DNA of 64,000 nt, taken from contig NZ_JAGSPN010000003.1 of assembly GCF_018139685.1 (NCBI RefSeq), positions 284,037 through 348,036 of the forward strand. The letters are read 5' to 3'. Position 1 is the stretch's first letter, and every line of letters starts with the position of its first letter. Positions 9,404 to 18,502 of the stretch are shown here, in pieces. The position numbers and the translations under genes are program-made. Below the pieces are notes generated by a model. It saw nothing but the letters and a program-made list of their open reading frames with translations. It was not told the DNA's origin and did no database searches. This DNA comes from Cognatundibacterium luofuense (GTDB lineage Bacteria > Pseudomonadota > Gammaproteobacteria > Burkholderiales > Burkholderiaceae_D).

Positions 9404-9438
9404 CCCGTTCAGTTCTCAAAAACTGAGCGGGTTTTTTT
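9404..9438 (+). terminator. Terminator of the GntR-ABC operon
   Basis: CCCGTTCAGTT (9404-9414) pairs with AACTGAGCGGG (9421-9431), with one mismatch or wobble, and is followed by seven T residues. Confidence 0.8.
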
Positions 9439-9449
9439 ATTGCGAAAAT

Positions 9450-9485
9450 AAAAAAACGGACAAAGCCCAGTCAAGCTTTGTCCGT
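9450..9485 (-). terminator. Terminator of the sialidase gene
   Basis: On the minus strand ACGGACAAAGC and GCTTTGTCCGT form a perfect 11-bp stem with an 8-nt loop (9456-9485), followed by a T run. Confidence 0.85.
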
Positions 9486-9529
9486 AACCCACTTTGGAGA
9501 AGTTGGGGTAAAAGGGATAAAAAGGAAAA

Positions 9530-10678
9530 TTACTTAATAATCATGTTTAAAGGAAGGCGCATAAAGCGGATGCCGTTGCCGCCGTTTTCATAAATGATGC
9601 CGACATTGTTTGCATCCACCAGTGTCAGATCGCTGTATGCGGAAGCGCCGGAAGTAATCAGAATCGAATATGGCCAGGTTTTGCCGTCATCGGCACTGGC
9701 GCGTATGGTCAGGTTAGAGCGGCTGGTCGTCGAGGCGGGATTAGCGTGCAGCAGGTATTTTTTGCCATTCCAGACTATGTTCAGCAAACTGCCTTCGCAG
9801 ACGGGATCAATCAGATTCTGATCCGGCGCTGCTGTTGCAAAATTCTGGCCGCCGTCAGCACTGCTGGCAACGATACGGCGTTTGCTGACACCACTCTGAT
9901 CGCGGCTGTTCAGCATGACCATTGTGTCACTGAGTTCTGCCGCAGTAGATTCATTCGCGCCCGGATAGGAAGCAGGATTGCCGATTTTAAACGTATCGCC
10001 ATGATCATCGCTGTAAAACACATAGGCACGGCCATCGGCGTATCCGGCTAAAGGAGGTCCGGCAGTGAAGTTACCCGGAACGATCAGACGTCCGCTTGAG
10101 TGCTGTAAGCCATGACCCGGCCCCATCGCCAGCGTGCGCCAGCCAGCCGGATTGTTGTACGGAGCTTGTCCCATTTTGGCGGTTTGCGCGGTGATATTGC
10201 GTGGCGTGTCCCAGGTCAGGCCATTGTCGACAGAAGTGACAACATATTGCTCGCGTGAACCTTTACCGCCATTGCGCAGCGTGCTTTCTGAGACATTGCC
10301 GGTGTTATAAAACAAAAACAGACGGCCATTCGGATAGCGCGGATCTTTCATATCCAGCAAAGGAACGGCATTGCCGGCCTGTACTGTACCGTTACGGGCA
10401 ACGACGGTTTGTGCAGACCATGTTGTACCGCCATCTGTACTGCGTTTCATGACGATCTGGATATTGCCAAAGTCGGCGCAGCCGGACGGGCGACCTTCGC
10501 TGAACGCCAGTATTTCGCCGTTCGGTAATGTGATAGTTGCCGGAATCCGGTAGCAACCATAACTGGCATCCGATGCCGGAAATGGTGTGCTGGCCGGAAT
10601 ACCGGCTAAGGCATTCAGACTGGTGCAGGCAGTTGCCAGCAGCATGGTGATTGCCGGAATAGTCATCTGAAATTTCAT
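9530..10678 (-). CDS. Secreted exo-alpha-sialidase
   Basis: The start at ATG 10678 is preceded by a strong GGAGGAGA ribosome binding site, giving 382 residues. A signal peptide is followed by the sialidase YRIPATI (Arg-Ile-Pro) motif near residue 46. At least five Asp-box repeats follow: STDGGTTW, SVDNGLTW, SDDHGDTF, SADGGQNF, SADDGKTW. This is the GH33 six-bladed propeller plan. The enzyme releases terminal sialic acid from glycans in the periplasm or outside the cell. It sits behind NagA and NagB-type genes and a NanM epimerase, so host or mucin sialic acid and amino sugars are the likely substrates. A hairpin separates it from the nag genes. Confidence 0.9.
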   Translation of the reverse strand: MKFQMTIPAITMLLATACTSLNALAGIPASTPFPASDASYGCYRIPATITLPNGEILAFSEGRPSGCADFGNIQIVMKRSTDGGTTWSAQTVVARNGTVQAGNAVPLLDMKDPRYPNGRLFLFYNTGNVSESTLRNGGKGSREQYVVTSVDNGLTWDTPRNITAQTAKMGQAPYNNPAGWRTLAMGPGHGLQHSSGRLIVPGNFTAGPPLAGYADGRAYVFYSDDHGDTFKIGNPASYPGANESTAAELSDTMVMLNSRDQSGVSKRRIVASSADGGQNFATAAPDQNLIDPVCEGSLLNIVWNGKKYLLHANPASTTSRSNLTIRASADDGKTWPYSILITSGASAYSDLTLVDANNVGIIYENGGNGIRFMRLPLNMIIK

Positions 10679-10901
10679 TGTTGTCTCCTCCCCCTGACTT
10701 GCGGGATGCGTTAGATATAGCCCATACCTCCGTACAGCGATATTGTCCTGATGGGCAAAGGACAAAATTCTGCATATTTTGTTGTCAGCAAATTCTGTTT
10801 TTGTTGTATTGCGCAAACAGTAAAAACGGAAATTGTCTTTATGGATATTGGTTTTATAAACAGGCAGTGTGCAGCGGGAGTGATGTGCTGAGCTCTTCCT
10901 T

Positions 10902-10939
10902 TCACCTGTGACAGGAGAAATGTTTCCTGTCACAGGTGA
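10902..10939 (-). terminator. Hairpin between the SIS gene and the sialidase gene
   Basis: TCACCTGTGACAGGA (10902-10916) and TCCTGTCACAGGTGA (10925-10939) form a perfect 15-bp stem with an 8-nt loop. No T run follows on the minus strand, so it may be a processing or attenuation site rather than a full terminator. Confidence 0.55.
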
Positions 10940-10966
10940 GAAGACAATGCACGCATCGTTGCCGTT

Positions 10967-11989
10967 TTAAACGGTCTTGGTAATTTTTTTCAGATAGGCC
11001 GGTGCATCCGGATTCATGCCACGGGCAATCGCAAGGGATTCCACCATCAGATAAAAGCTTTGAATCGCCGTCACCGGATCAAGATGCAGATCATCGGTGC
11101 AGATCAGATCGAGATCGCGGTCAGCAATATCTTCAGGCGCTGCCAGCAATACCTGCGCACCACGTTCACGCATATCACCTGCAAAGCGCAGGCAATCCGC
11201 TTGTTCAGGCCCGCGCAGCGCGAGTACCAGTACAGGATAACCGGGCTGTATCACTTGCATAGGACCGTGCCGGACTTCCGCGCTGGAGAACGCTTCTGCC
11301 TGTATGCCGCAAGTTTCTTTCAGTTTCAGCGCGCATTCGCGTGCGATGGTTTCACCCAGTCCGCGGCCAATGACATAGGCTTTGTCTGCGCTTTTCAGAG
11401 TAGTGATTGCGGTTTGCCACGGGTTATTGCAAGCAGCTTTCAGTTTTTCCGGCAGAGTTTGCAAGGCATTGATAAGGCTGGCATCGTCGCTGGCATAGGC
11501 CACAAATCGCGCCGTCGCCGTCAGCGATGCGATGAAGCTTTTGCTGGCTGCAACGCTTTGCTCAATGCCGGCGCACAGCGGTATATGCCACTCCGCGACT
11601 TGCTCCAGTGCCGAATGTGGCAGATTGGTCAGGCTGACGGTGCGTGCGCCTTGCTGGCGTAACTGGCTGATGCTGGTGATCAGATCCGGACTGGCGCCGG
11701 ATTGCGAAATCGCAAATGCCCATTGCTTTTGCACCGGAAACTGCGTCTGATGCAGTGTCATCAGTGATGGCGGCAGCGACAGTACCGGACGTTTCAGTTT
11801 CAGCATCGCCAGATAAGCAAAGTAAGCAGCGGCATGATCGGAACTGCCGCGTGCGATGGTGATCAGGTAACCCGGCGGGCACTGATGATAAGCCGCGCAT
11901 AAGTCGCGTAATGCTTCGCTGGTGGTTTCACCCTGAAACTGCACCACGTCCGGTGCACTCAGCGCCTCTTGTTTAAGCAGCGAGCTCAA
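10967..11989 (-). CDS. SIS-domain glucosamine-6-phosphate deaminase (NagB-II type)
   Basis: Two SIS (sugar isomerase) domains are present: ITIARGSSDHAAAYFAY and FAISQSGASPDLITSI in the first, and AYVIGRGLGETIARECALKLKE with AFSSAEVRHGPM in the second. That is the isomerase half of GlmS standing alone, as in NagB-II/AgaS proteins, which convert glucosamine-6-phosphate to fructose-6-phosphate and ammonia. I chose a TTG start at 11989: it follows GGAG by 6 nt and yields the family N-terminus MSSLLKQEALSAPDVV. The longer ATG at 12031 would overlap nagA by 59 bp. The gene overlaps nagA by 17 bp, consistent with one operon. Confidence 0.85.
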   Translation of the reverse strand: MSSLLKQEALSAPDVVQFQGETTSEALRDLCAAYHQCPPGYLITIARGSSDHAAAYFAYLAMLKLKRPVLSLPPSLMTLHQTQFPVQKQWAFAISQSGASPDLITSISQLRQQGARTVSLTNLPHSALEQVAEWHIPLCAGIEQSVAASKSFIASLTATARFVAYASDDASLINALQTLPEKLKAACNNPWQTAITTLKSADKAYVIGRGLGETIARECALKLKETCGIQAEAFSSAEVRHGPMQVIQPGYPVLVLALRGPEQADCLRFAGDMRERGAQVLLAAPEDIADRDLDLICTDDLHLDPVTAIQSFYLMVESLAIARGMNPDAPAYLKKITKTV

Positions 11990-13079
11990 TATCTTCTCCT
12001 TCGACCCAGACTTGCCGGATCTGTAAATCATTGTCCAGCACCACCAGATCAGCCATCATGCCTGCGGCCAGCTGGCCGCGGTCAGTCAGACCCAGATAGT
12101 GGGCAGGGCGTAAAGACAGGCAATCGGATGCGGTTTGCAAAGGCAGACCGATCTTCACCAGATTGCGTAAAGCCTGATCCATGGTCAGGCAGGAACCGGC
12201 CAGCGTGCCGTCTTTCAGACGCACACCGCCCATACATTTGTGAACCTGATGGCTGCCGAGTAAATACGTACCATCCGGCATACCGGTAGCAGCAGTCGCA
12301 TCACTGACGCCGTACAGACCCGGAATGCTGCGCAGCGCAGCCAGCATGGCGCCCGGATGTACGTGCAGCAAATCCGGGATAATTTCGGCGTATTCGGCAT
12401 GCGCCAGCGCAGCGCCAACGATGCCGGGTTCGCGATGATGCAAGCCACTCATCGCGTTAAATAAATGGGTAAATCCGCTGACACCTTGTTCCAGCGCGCG
12501 TTTACCTTGCTCGTAACTGCCATTACTGTGTCCGATTTGCAGGCGTATACCGGCGCTGCTCAGCTCTTTCAGCAAAGCTTCATTGCTCAGCATTTCGGGA
12601 GCCAGCGTCAGAATTTTGATTGGAGCCAGTGCGCATAATTCACGGATGCGACTGGCATCGGCATGCTGAATCTGATCCGGTTGCGCGCCGAGCTTCACGC
12701 GGTTCAGATACGGACCTTCCAGATGCACGCCGAGAATCCGGGCACTTTGCGGGCGGCGCGCATCGCATAAAGGGGCAATGGCACTCAGCACTTGCTTCAA
12801 ATCTTCATGCGCGGCACTGACTGTGGTGGCAACCAGTGAGGTGGTGCCAAAACGGGCATGGGTGCGGCAAATGGTGTTTGCGGCTTGCGCACCTTCCATC
12901 AGATCTGCACCACCGCCGCCATGCACATGCAGATCAATGAAACCGGGCAGTATCAGCCGGTCCGGTACCTGATCCGCCGGTAAGCGGGTGATGCCGGTAA
13001 TACGGCCGTCGGCTCCGGTGTGTAAGCGGCCGGGCAGCATTCCCTCGCGGGTATAGAGATTGCCTTCGATGGTACGCAT
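11973..13079 (-). CDS. nagA: N-acetylglucosamine-6-phosphate deacetylase
   Basis: The 368-residue amidohydrolase shows the metal-binding GFIDLHVHGGGG (about residues 46-57), the catalytic-site Glu in GVHLEGPYLN, histidines in IGHSNG and THLFNAMSGLHHREPG, and the catalytic Asp in VSDATAATGMPDG. The enzyme removes acetate from GlcNAc-6-phosphate in the cytoplasm. Glucosamine-6-phosphate is then handled by the downstream SIS protein. Length and motifs are intact. Confidence 0.95.
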   Translation of the reverse strand: MRTIEGNLYTREGMLPGRLHTGADGRITGITRLPADQVPDRLILPGFIDLHVHGGGGADLMEGAQAANTICRTHARFGTTSLVATTVSAAHEDLKQVLSAIAPLCDARRPQSARILGVHLEGPYLNRVKLGAQPDQIQHADASRIRELCALAPIKILTLAPEMLSNEALLKELSSAGIRLQIGHSNGSYEQGKRALEQGVSGFTHLFNAMSGLHHREPGIVGAALAHAEYAEIIPDLLHVHPGAMLAALRSIPGLYGVSDATAATGMPDGTYLLGSHQVHKCMGGVRLKDGTLAGSCLTMDQALRNLVKIGLPLQTASDCLSLRPAHYLGLTDRGQLAAGMMADLVVLDNDLQIRQVWVEGEDIELAA

Positions 13080-13127
13080 AGCGGGAAAAAATCAGAAAAT
13101 TCAGACAGTTCAGAAACGGGTGCGCAG

Positions 13128-13166
13128 AAAAAAACGTGGTGCGTGTGCGCCGCATCACGCACCACG
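13128..13166 (-). terminator. Terminator between the nanM-like gene and nagA
   Basis: On the minus strand an 11-bp stem (CGTGGTGCGTG with CACGCACCACG, 13135-13166) is followed by seven T residues. It separates the porin/NanM unit from the nag unit. Confidence 0.85.
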
Positions 13167-13257
13167 AAACTCGCAGCACCCAACCTACTCAGGGTTCGTT
13201 CACAACAGTGTGTTTGAAAGACGGATGAAGATGACGACTGCCTGACCCATGAAGTGA

Positions 13258-14409
13258 TCAGCGCACGATCTCAACTTGCTGGCCTTTCATGCGCAGCAGA
13301 AACACATCTGCACTGGCTGCACCGCCTTGCAATTCACCACCGACAATCAGCACACCGTCATCTAGCTGAAACGCTGAGCCATAGCCCATCGCCACCGGCA
13401 GTTTGCCTGCCAGTTTCCACTGACCTTTGCTGTAGCTGTAGATTTCATCGCGCCAGGTTTTCTTCAATCCTTTGTGTGCAAAGTTTTCACCTGCACTGAA
13501 TTGCTTCCATGCACCGGGGAAGTTTGCACCGCCAGCGACCAGCAGCGTCCCTTGCGCATAACCGGCAAATGCACCTGCAGGGCCTTCCTGCGCTTCATTG
13601 GCAGAAACGGAAGGCAGGGTTTGCTGCGCTTTCCATTCCAGCTTGCCGTCTTTCAGAATCACGGTTTTACTTTCACGGGAACGCAAACCGGGTTTGATTT
13701 CACCGCCGGTAATCGTGATCGTATTGCCACTGACTGCCAGTGCCGCACCAACGGTACCCGGATTCGGATCAATGCCTAAAAAGCGCCACTGATTGGTGCT
13801 GGTGTTATAGGCCAGCACATAGCGATTGAATAAATAGTCAGCCGGTTTGCGATCGAAATAATGCTGCGCGACTGCATCCTGCTTTTCTTTCTGACCGCCG
13901 GAATGCACGAAATAATCAAGGAAATAACCGTTGAAAATTTGCTGATTCACACCGCCAAAGAAAATCACTTCATCTTTGCTGACGACCGCAGAACTTGCCA
14001 GCAAGCCAACCGGTGTGCGGGTCGGCAGTTTTTCCCAGCGGTCTTCTTTGATCAGATAACGATAGACCGTATCAAACATTTGCAAATGTTTATCTGCAGG
14101 ATCGGCTTTGCCTTGTCCGGCAAATACATAGACCGCGTCGCCAACCGTGACCGAGGTGGCAGCATCACGCGGCTGATCAGGAAACTCTGCCAGCGCGGTC
14201 CATTTCAATTCTTTTTCAGATAAATCCAGTTTGTACCAGGCTTTGCCTGCAGTACCCAGACCCGCATAAATCACATTACCGGCTTTCGCACCAGCCGTCA
14301 TTTTGGCTGGCACCGGGAAAGCCGGATAGTGTGCATCGGCTGCCAGCACGGGCAGGGCGGTTTGCGACATGACAGCGGCGAGCACAGAACTCATAAATAC
14401 TTTCTTCAT
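13258..14409 (-). CDS. nanM: N-acetylneuraminate epimerase-like kelch protein (NanM type)
   Basis: The start MKKVFMSS at 14409 is preferred over 14424, because the GGAG ribosome site overlaps the earlier codons. The product has a signal peptide ending ALPVLAA and about six kelch-like repeats with GG or AG pairs (VYVFAGQG, VIFFGGVN, TITGGEIKPG, LLVAGGANFPG, LIVGGELQGG). NanM is a periplasmic propeller that converts alpha to beta anomers of sialic acid. The length (383 residues) is close to E. coli NanM. It lies directly behind a porin gene on the same strand. Confidence 0.85.
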   Translation of the reverse strand: MKKVFMSSVLAAVMSQTALPVLAADAHYPAFPVPAKMTAGAKAGNVIYAGLGTAGKAWYKLDLSEKELKWTALAEFPDQPRDAATSVTVGDAVYVFAGQGKADPADKHLQMFDTVYRYLIKEDRWEKLPTRTPVGLLASSAVVSKDEVIFFGGVNQQIFNGYFLDYFVHSGGQKEKQDAVAQHYFDRKPADYLFNRYVLAYNTSTNQWRFLGIDPNPGTVGAALAVSGNTITITGGEIKPGLRSRESKTVILKDGKLEWKAQQTLPSVSANEAQEGPAGAFAGYAQGTLLVAGGANFPGAWKQFSAGENFAHKGLKKTWRDEIYSYSKGQWKLAGKLPVAMGYGSAFQLDDGVLIVGGELQGGAASADVFLLRMKGQQVEIVR

Positions 14410-14477
14410 TGCCTTCATCTCCACAGGGAATGGCGATCAATGGAAAACTGCAATCAGCTTGATGCCTTGATCAATGC

Positions 14478-14497
14478 GGAGCGCGTTGCTGCGCTCC
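14478..14497 (-). terminator. Hairpin between porin and nanM
   Basis: CGGAGCGC and GCGCTCCG enclose a short loop. There is no T run on the minus strand, so partial read-through into nanM is plausible. Confidence 0.4.
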
Positions 14498-14507
14498 GAG
14501 TCATACA

Positions 14508-15644
14508 TCAGAAGTTGCTGGTAAAGCCGACACGCAATTCAGTGAATTTTTCGCCGGTCGCCCATTTGCGGTACATAGGACGCGCCCACAGCGTAGTTGC
14601 GCCATGTGGCTCGCCGATATTGAACTTGTAACCCAGTTCTACGCGCACTTGCTGGAAATCGGCGGTGTTCGCGCCAATGCCATCAACCTTATGATTGATG
14701 TAGACAGGGCGCAGGTGGAAAGCCGGCGTCACTGCGATATGACCACCCAGAATCAGCTCTGTATCTTTTACGGTATTGCCTGCTGGCAGCTTGGTTTTAT
14801 CCTGATTAATCAGGAAACGGACTTTATGATCGCCGACCGGCACCATCGCGCCCAGTGCCAGTTGTGTGGTGTCATACACGCCGTTACCAATCACCACGCC
14901 ATCGGTGGATTTCGCACCGCTCAGATTTTGCTTCTGACCACCGAAGCTGGCATCAATACGCACCGCCGGAATTTCATAACGTGCAGCCAGTACGTAACCA
15001 TTAGCACCTTTGGTGTTCGGTGCGACATTCGGTGCTGTGCCGGAAGCCAGTGTTTCATCATTAAAGCTGACGCCGTTCCAGTAATACTGGCCGCGTATCG
15101 TAGTGGTGCCTGCCAGTTTCGGGCTGGTGTAGGTCAGGGAATTGTCTGCCCAGATTGCATTCGAAATACGGGTCAGACCAGCCGGATAGCCTTTCGCAAC
15201 GCCGGTACCCAGTTCACTCATTTCACCGATGTTACCGCCGGAAGCATACGGGTCCATGATGTTGATATACGTGTCTACCCACTGACGACCAAAGCGGAAC
15301 TTACCGAATTCATTGCTGTTCAGCGCGCCCCATGCCTCGCGGTTACCGACAGAATTGGTCCAGCTAGGATTCGCATCGCCGGATACCAGTTTGGTCGACA
15401 CAAAAATTTCTGTCGTGAACATGCTGGTCTTCAGCGGCAGCTGACTGCCCAGTTCCAGCAACAAGCCCGGATGGCTGCGCTGGCGGTGCTGATTGTCACC
15501 TTGCTCTTTCACACCGGCGCGGTCACTGATCGAATATTCAAACTGGCCAAACACAGTGAACGGCAGATTCAGGTCCGCTGCCAGTGCGGATGTGGAACTC
15601 AGTGCAAGGATACTGCTGCAAATCAGCTTACGCTTCAGATTCAT
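14508..15644 (-). CDS. Gram-negative general porin
   Basis: The start MNLKRKL at 15644 is preceded by GAGGAG. The 378-residue product has a signal peptide (ending ALAAD) and a 16-strand type porin sequence. Typical features are VFGQFEYSI at the first strand, GNREAWGALNSNEFGKFRFGRQ (the RNxxVGLxGxFGxxxxGR region of the family), and a terminal Phe in RVGFTSNF. Such porins form trimeric outer-membrane channels. Because it precedes the NanM gene it may serve uptake of sialic acid or oligosaccharides, but it belongs to the general porin family rather than the NanC/KdgM family. Confidence 0.88.
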   Translation of the reverse strand: MNLKRKLICSSILALSSTSALAADLNLPFTVFGQFEYSISDRAGVKEQGDNQHRQRSHPGLLLELGSQLPLKTSMFTTEIFVSTKLVSGDANPSWTNSVGNREAWGALNSNEFGKFRFGRQWVDTYINIMDPYASGGNIGEMSELGTGVAKGYPAGLTRISNAIWADNSLTYTSPKLAGTTTIRGQYYWNGVSFNDETLASGTAPNVAPNTKGANGYVLAARYEIPAVRIDASFGGQKQNLSGAKSTDGVVIGNGVYDTTQLALGAMVPVGDHKVRFLINQDKTKLPAGNTVKDTELILGGHIAVTPAFHLRPVYINHKVDGIGANTADFQQVRVELGYKFNIGEPHGATTLWARPMYRKWATGEKFTELRVGFTSNF

Positions 15645-16493
15645 GGTCACTCCTCTAGGTTCAGAATTCATTGTTAGTGTGTTCAAGATCAGTCTCCGGC
15701 TCGTCCTGCAGCAGCAAACTGTGAAACCAGTGTACAGATATATGACATCTAATGTCAAACAACAAGAAATGCGATGTTGCGAAATTCCGCCACTCACCGT
15801 GGTAAATCCGCATCGTACATGCCGAAATAGTCAAAACTTCATGCAATTTCGCTCATAAGTCATGAAATTTCGCCAATAAATGCCCGTCAAAGCACGGCAT
15901 CTGGCACGTAAATCGCCGATTCACATAGAAACCGGCTCACCGCCAGTGCCATACAGGACATCCATTTGCCGATGGCGCCGGATGGCAAGTCAGATCAGTT
16001 CGGGGGGCGTATCAGAAAAACAAGGGGAAGGCAGTCGCCGGAAGACGGGCATGCAGAAGCTGCAGAGGTAAGAAATGCATGCCGCCGTGGCAGGTAATCC
16101 GGGATATGGCAGGACGGTGTGAGTAGCATGATACGGACAAACGCTGTGCAAATATCGTCATTTGCTATTTCCGGAGCCCCGGACTTTCTGCCGACGACCG
16201 CCGGATCGCTGTGCTGAACACCGCATTTGAGGCATTTTGTGTCGAAACTTTGCTCTTTATCTCAGCCGAAAGGTCTAGTGCGTGTGATGGCGAAGGGAGC
16301 TGTACGGCAGTGTCTGTTCGAAATAAAGAAATTGTCCCCCCGTACATTTTTTTATAGATGCGGCGTATTTCAATTTAAGTTTCAGTTAATAGTGCATATA
16401 GAGCGATATAATTATCTTCTTCACCACATTTGCTTTTTAAGCAGTCCTGCTCTTGTCCCGCTGTATATCCCGACCGTTACCAATTTCATTCTT
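15645..16493. other. Long intergenic region between divergent porin and S41 protease genes
   Basis: About 850 bp without a convincing gene. It contains the divergent promoter regions and one copy of the ~90-bp interspersed repeat (16146-16238). An AT-rich stretch at 16340-16440 may hold the protease promoter. Open frames here have no recognisable product. Confidence 0.6.
16146..16238 (+). repeat. ~90-bp interspersed repeat, copy A
   Basis: It begins GTGCAAATATCGTCATTTGC, contains the core ACTTTCTGCCGACGACCGCC and ends with GCTGTGCTGAACACCGCATT followed by a T-rich tail. Nearly identical to copies at 18288 and 20289. Confidence 0.9.
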
Positions 16494-18182
16494 ATGCAAA
16501 TAAAATTATTACCTGTGCTGTTAATGAGTTGCATTATCGTTGCAATGCCGTTGCCCATATTCGCTGCTGATATACAAAAAGCAGAACTGCAGTTTGCGCA
16601 TACCGCCGCCGAAAATGAAGTACTTGGTCTAAATGCGGCTCAAAAAAATGACATGACGACTGCGCAGCTATATTTCAGTAAAGCTTATGAAATTGATCCG
16701 TCGATGTTCACTTCCGCCCGTTTTGCGGCGGTGATTGCCGCCGAAACAGGGCAAACTGACGCGGCCTTTGCCTGGCTGGAACGGGCATATCAGGCGAAGA
16801 TGACGAATGTGAATCAGATTCGCAACAGCAAGAATTTTGAAAAACTGCACGCTGATCCGCGCTGGGCGCCGCTGGTGAAAAAATTTGAAGCAGCAGAGCA
16901 AGCGGAAAAAGAGTTCTGGAACGGCAAACAATGGACAGGCAGCTATAAAGCGAAACTGAGTGAAGATGAGCGTGTGGCAGGCCTGTCCAAAGTCTGGTCA
17001 GAAATCAAATTCAACTTTGCATTCCCGGAAAAACTGCAGTCGCTGCAATGGGATCAGCTGTACTTACAATATCTGCCGAAGGTGCGTGCGGCAAAAGACA
17101 ATGTCGCGTATTACCAAACGCTGATGGAAATGGTGGCGCTTCTGAAAGACGGGCATACCAATGTATATCCGCCGGACGAAGAACTGGATATGTTTTATGC
17201 CAAGCCGAAGATTCTGACGGAGCTGGTTGAAGGCAAGGTGATCCTGCGTCAGGTCGGGGATGCACAGTTACAAAAGGCCGGGATCAGCGCCGGTGACGAA
17301 GTGCTGGCCGTCAATGGCTTACCGGTGCGTTTGTATATGGAGAAAAACATAGCGCCTTTTGTCTCTTCCCCGACGCCGCAAGATATGGATGTTCGCCTGT
17401 ATCAATACGGTTTTTTGATTGGCAAAGCAGGCGAGAGCCTGACGCTGACGCTGACGCTGCAAAAGCAAAGCGGTGAAACCGTGACGCAAGCGGTAAAACG
17501 TGCACCGTATAAAGACCGCTTATCGTCCGGCGATGCCAATTATGAGCTGGTGATGCGCGATGATGGCATTGCCGTCGTCACGCTGGGAAGTTTTGGAAAT
17601 TTTGAAGTGGCCAAGGCATTTATCGATGATTTCAGCAAAATTTCCAGCGCCAAAGCGCTGATACTGGATGTGCGTGCCAACGGTGGCGGTAGTGGCAATG
17701 TTGGTTTTGAAATCCTGCGCACGCTGGCAAATGGCAGTTTTACAGCTGCAAGAGCGACGGTCCGGAATTACCGTGCCGCATCCCGCATTCATAACAATGT
17801 CAACAAGGAATACACCTACCCGCAGTTGACCATTTCTCCGAATCCGACGCTGCATTTTAATGGTCCTGTGGTCGTGCTGGCTGGCGGCCAAACCTTTTCT
17901 GCCGCGGAAGATTTTGTCGTCGCCTTTAAAAACATGAAGCGCGGCAAAGTGATTGGTGGACTGACAGCAGGCAGTACCGGCCAGCCACTGGGCTTTACCT
18001 TGCCGGGAGGCGGTGAGGCACGTGTTTGTACCAAGAATGACAGTTTTCCCGATGGTACGGCATTTGTCGGCACCGGTATTGTTCCGGACATTTCATCGTT
18101 CCAGACGCTGAAAGACCTGCGCCAGAAAACCGATACGGTACTCGAACGCGCCGTGGCGGAGTTAACAGCGCAGATGAAGTAA
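16494..18182 (+). CDS. Secreted S41-family peptidase with TPR-like N-terminus
   Basis: From ATG 16494 the product is 562 residues. A signal peptide (ending LPIFAAD) leads into a TPR-like helical part (about residues 25-120: LNAAQKNDMTTAQLYFSKAYEIDPS). A PDZ-like region follows (about 240-300: AQLQKAGISAGDEVLAVNG), then the S41 tail-specific protease core. The catalytic Ser is in QTFSAAEDFV (about residue 468), with RANGGGSG upstream. S41 enzymes degrade periplasmic proteins from their C-termini. The substrate is unknown. The ribosome binding site is weak. It is monocistronic, with a terminator behind it. Confidence 0.88.
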   Translation: MQIKLLPVLLMSCIIVAMPLPIFAADIQKAELQFAHTAAENEVLGLNAAQKNDMTTAQLYFSKAYEIDPSMFTSARFAAVIAAETGQTDAAFAWLERAYQAKMTNVNQIRNSKNFEKLHADPRWAPLVKKFEAAEQAEKEFWNGKQWTGSYKAKLSEDERVAGLSKVWSEIKFNFAFPEKLQSLQWDQLYLQYLPKVRAAKDNVAYYQTLMEMVALLKDGHTNVYPPDEELDMFYAKPKILTELVEGKVILRQVGDAQLQKAGISAGDEVLAVNGLPVRLYMEKNIAPFVSSPTPQDMDVRLYQYGFLIGKAGESLTLTLTLQKQSGETVTQAVKRAPYKDRLSSGDANYELVMRDDGIAVVTLGSFGNFEVAKAFIDDFSKISSAKALILDVRANGGGSGNVGFEILRTLANGSFTAARATVRNYRAASRIHNNVNKEYTYPQLTISPNPTLHFNGPVVVLAGGQTFSAAEDFVVAFKNMKRGKVIGGLTAGSTGQPLGFTLPGGGEARVCTKNDSFPDGTAFVGTGIVPDISSFQTLKDLRQKTDTVLERAVAELTAQMK

Positions 18183-18211
18183 AGAAAGCGCGCAGAAACG
18201 ATGGATGTAAT

Positions 18212-18250
18212 CAGCCGTTTGCAGGGGATGCCTGCAAACGGCTGTTCATT
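18212..18250 (+). terminator. Terminator of the S41 peptidase gene
   Basis: CAGCCGTTTGCAGG (18212-18225) pairs perfectly with CCTGCAAACGGCTG (18231-18244) and is followed by TTCATTTT. Confidence 0.8.
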
Positions 18251-18287
18251 TTGACGGATGAGCAGCCTGTATCCCCGCGTGTTGATT

Positions 18288-18382
18288 GTGCAAATATCGT
18301 CATTTGCTATTTCAGGAAGCCCGGACTTTCTGCCGACGACCGCCAGATCGCTGTGCTGAACACCGCATTTGAGGCATTTTTT
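18288..18382 (+). repeat. ~90-bp interspersed repeat, copy B
   Basis: Same order of blocks as copy A with only a few differences. It lies between the S41 peptidase gene and the DUF418 gene, both on the plus strand. Confidence 0.9.
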
Positions 18383-18502
18383 GCCCTAAGCTATGCGCTA
18401 CAGGAAATGGCGCTTCAACTTCAGTCGTGGAATCATTGAATTTTTTAAGCCTGATATCGTGCAGGCTACAGGTATTCTTTTGTGAGTTTTGAGAAAAATT
18501 TT

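Noticed and set aside
18251-18439. Open frame of 62 codons between the S41 peptidase and DUF418 genes
   Set aside because: It consists mainly of repeat copy B; similar frames recur at other copies because the repeat itself is open.
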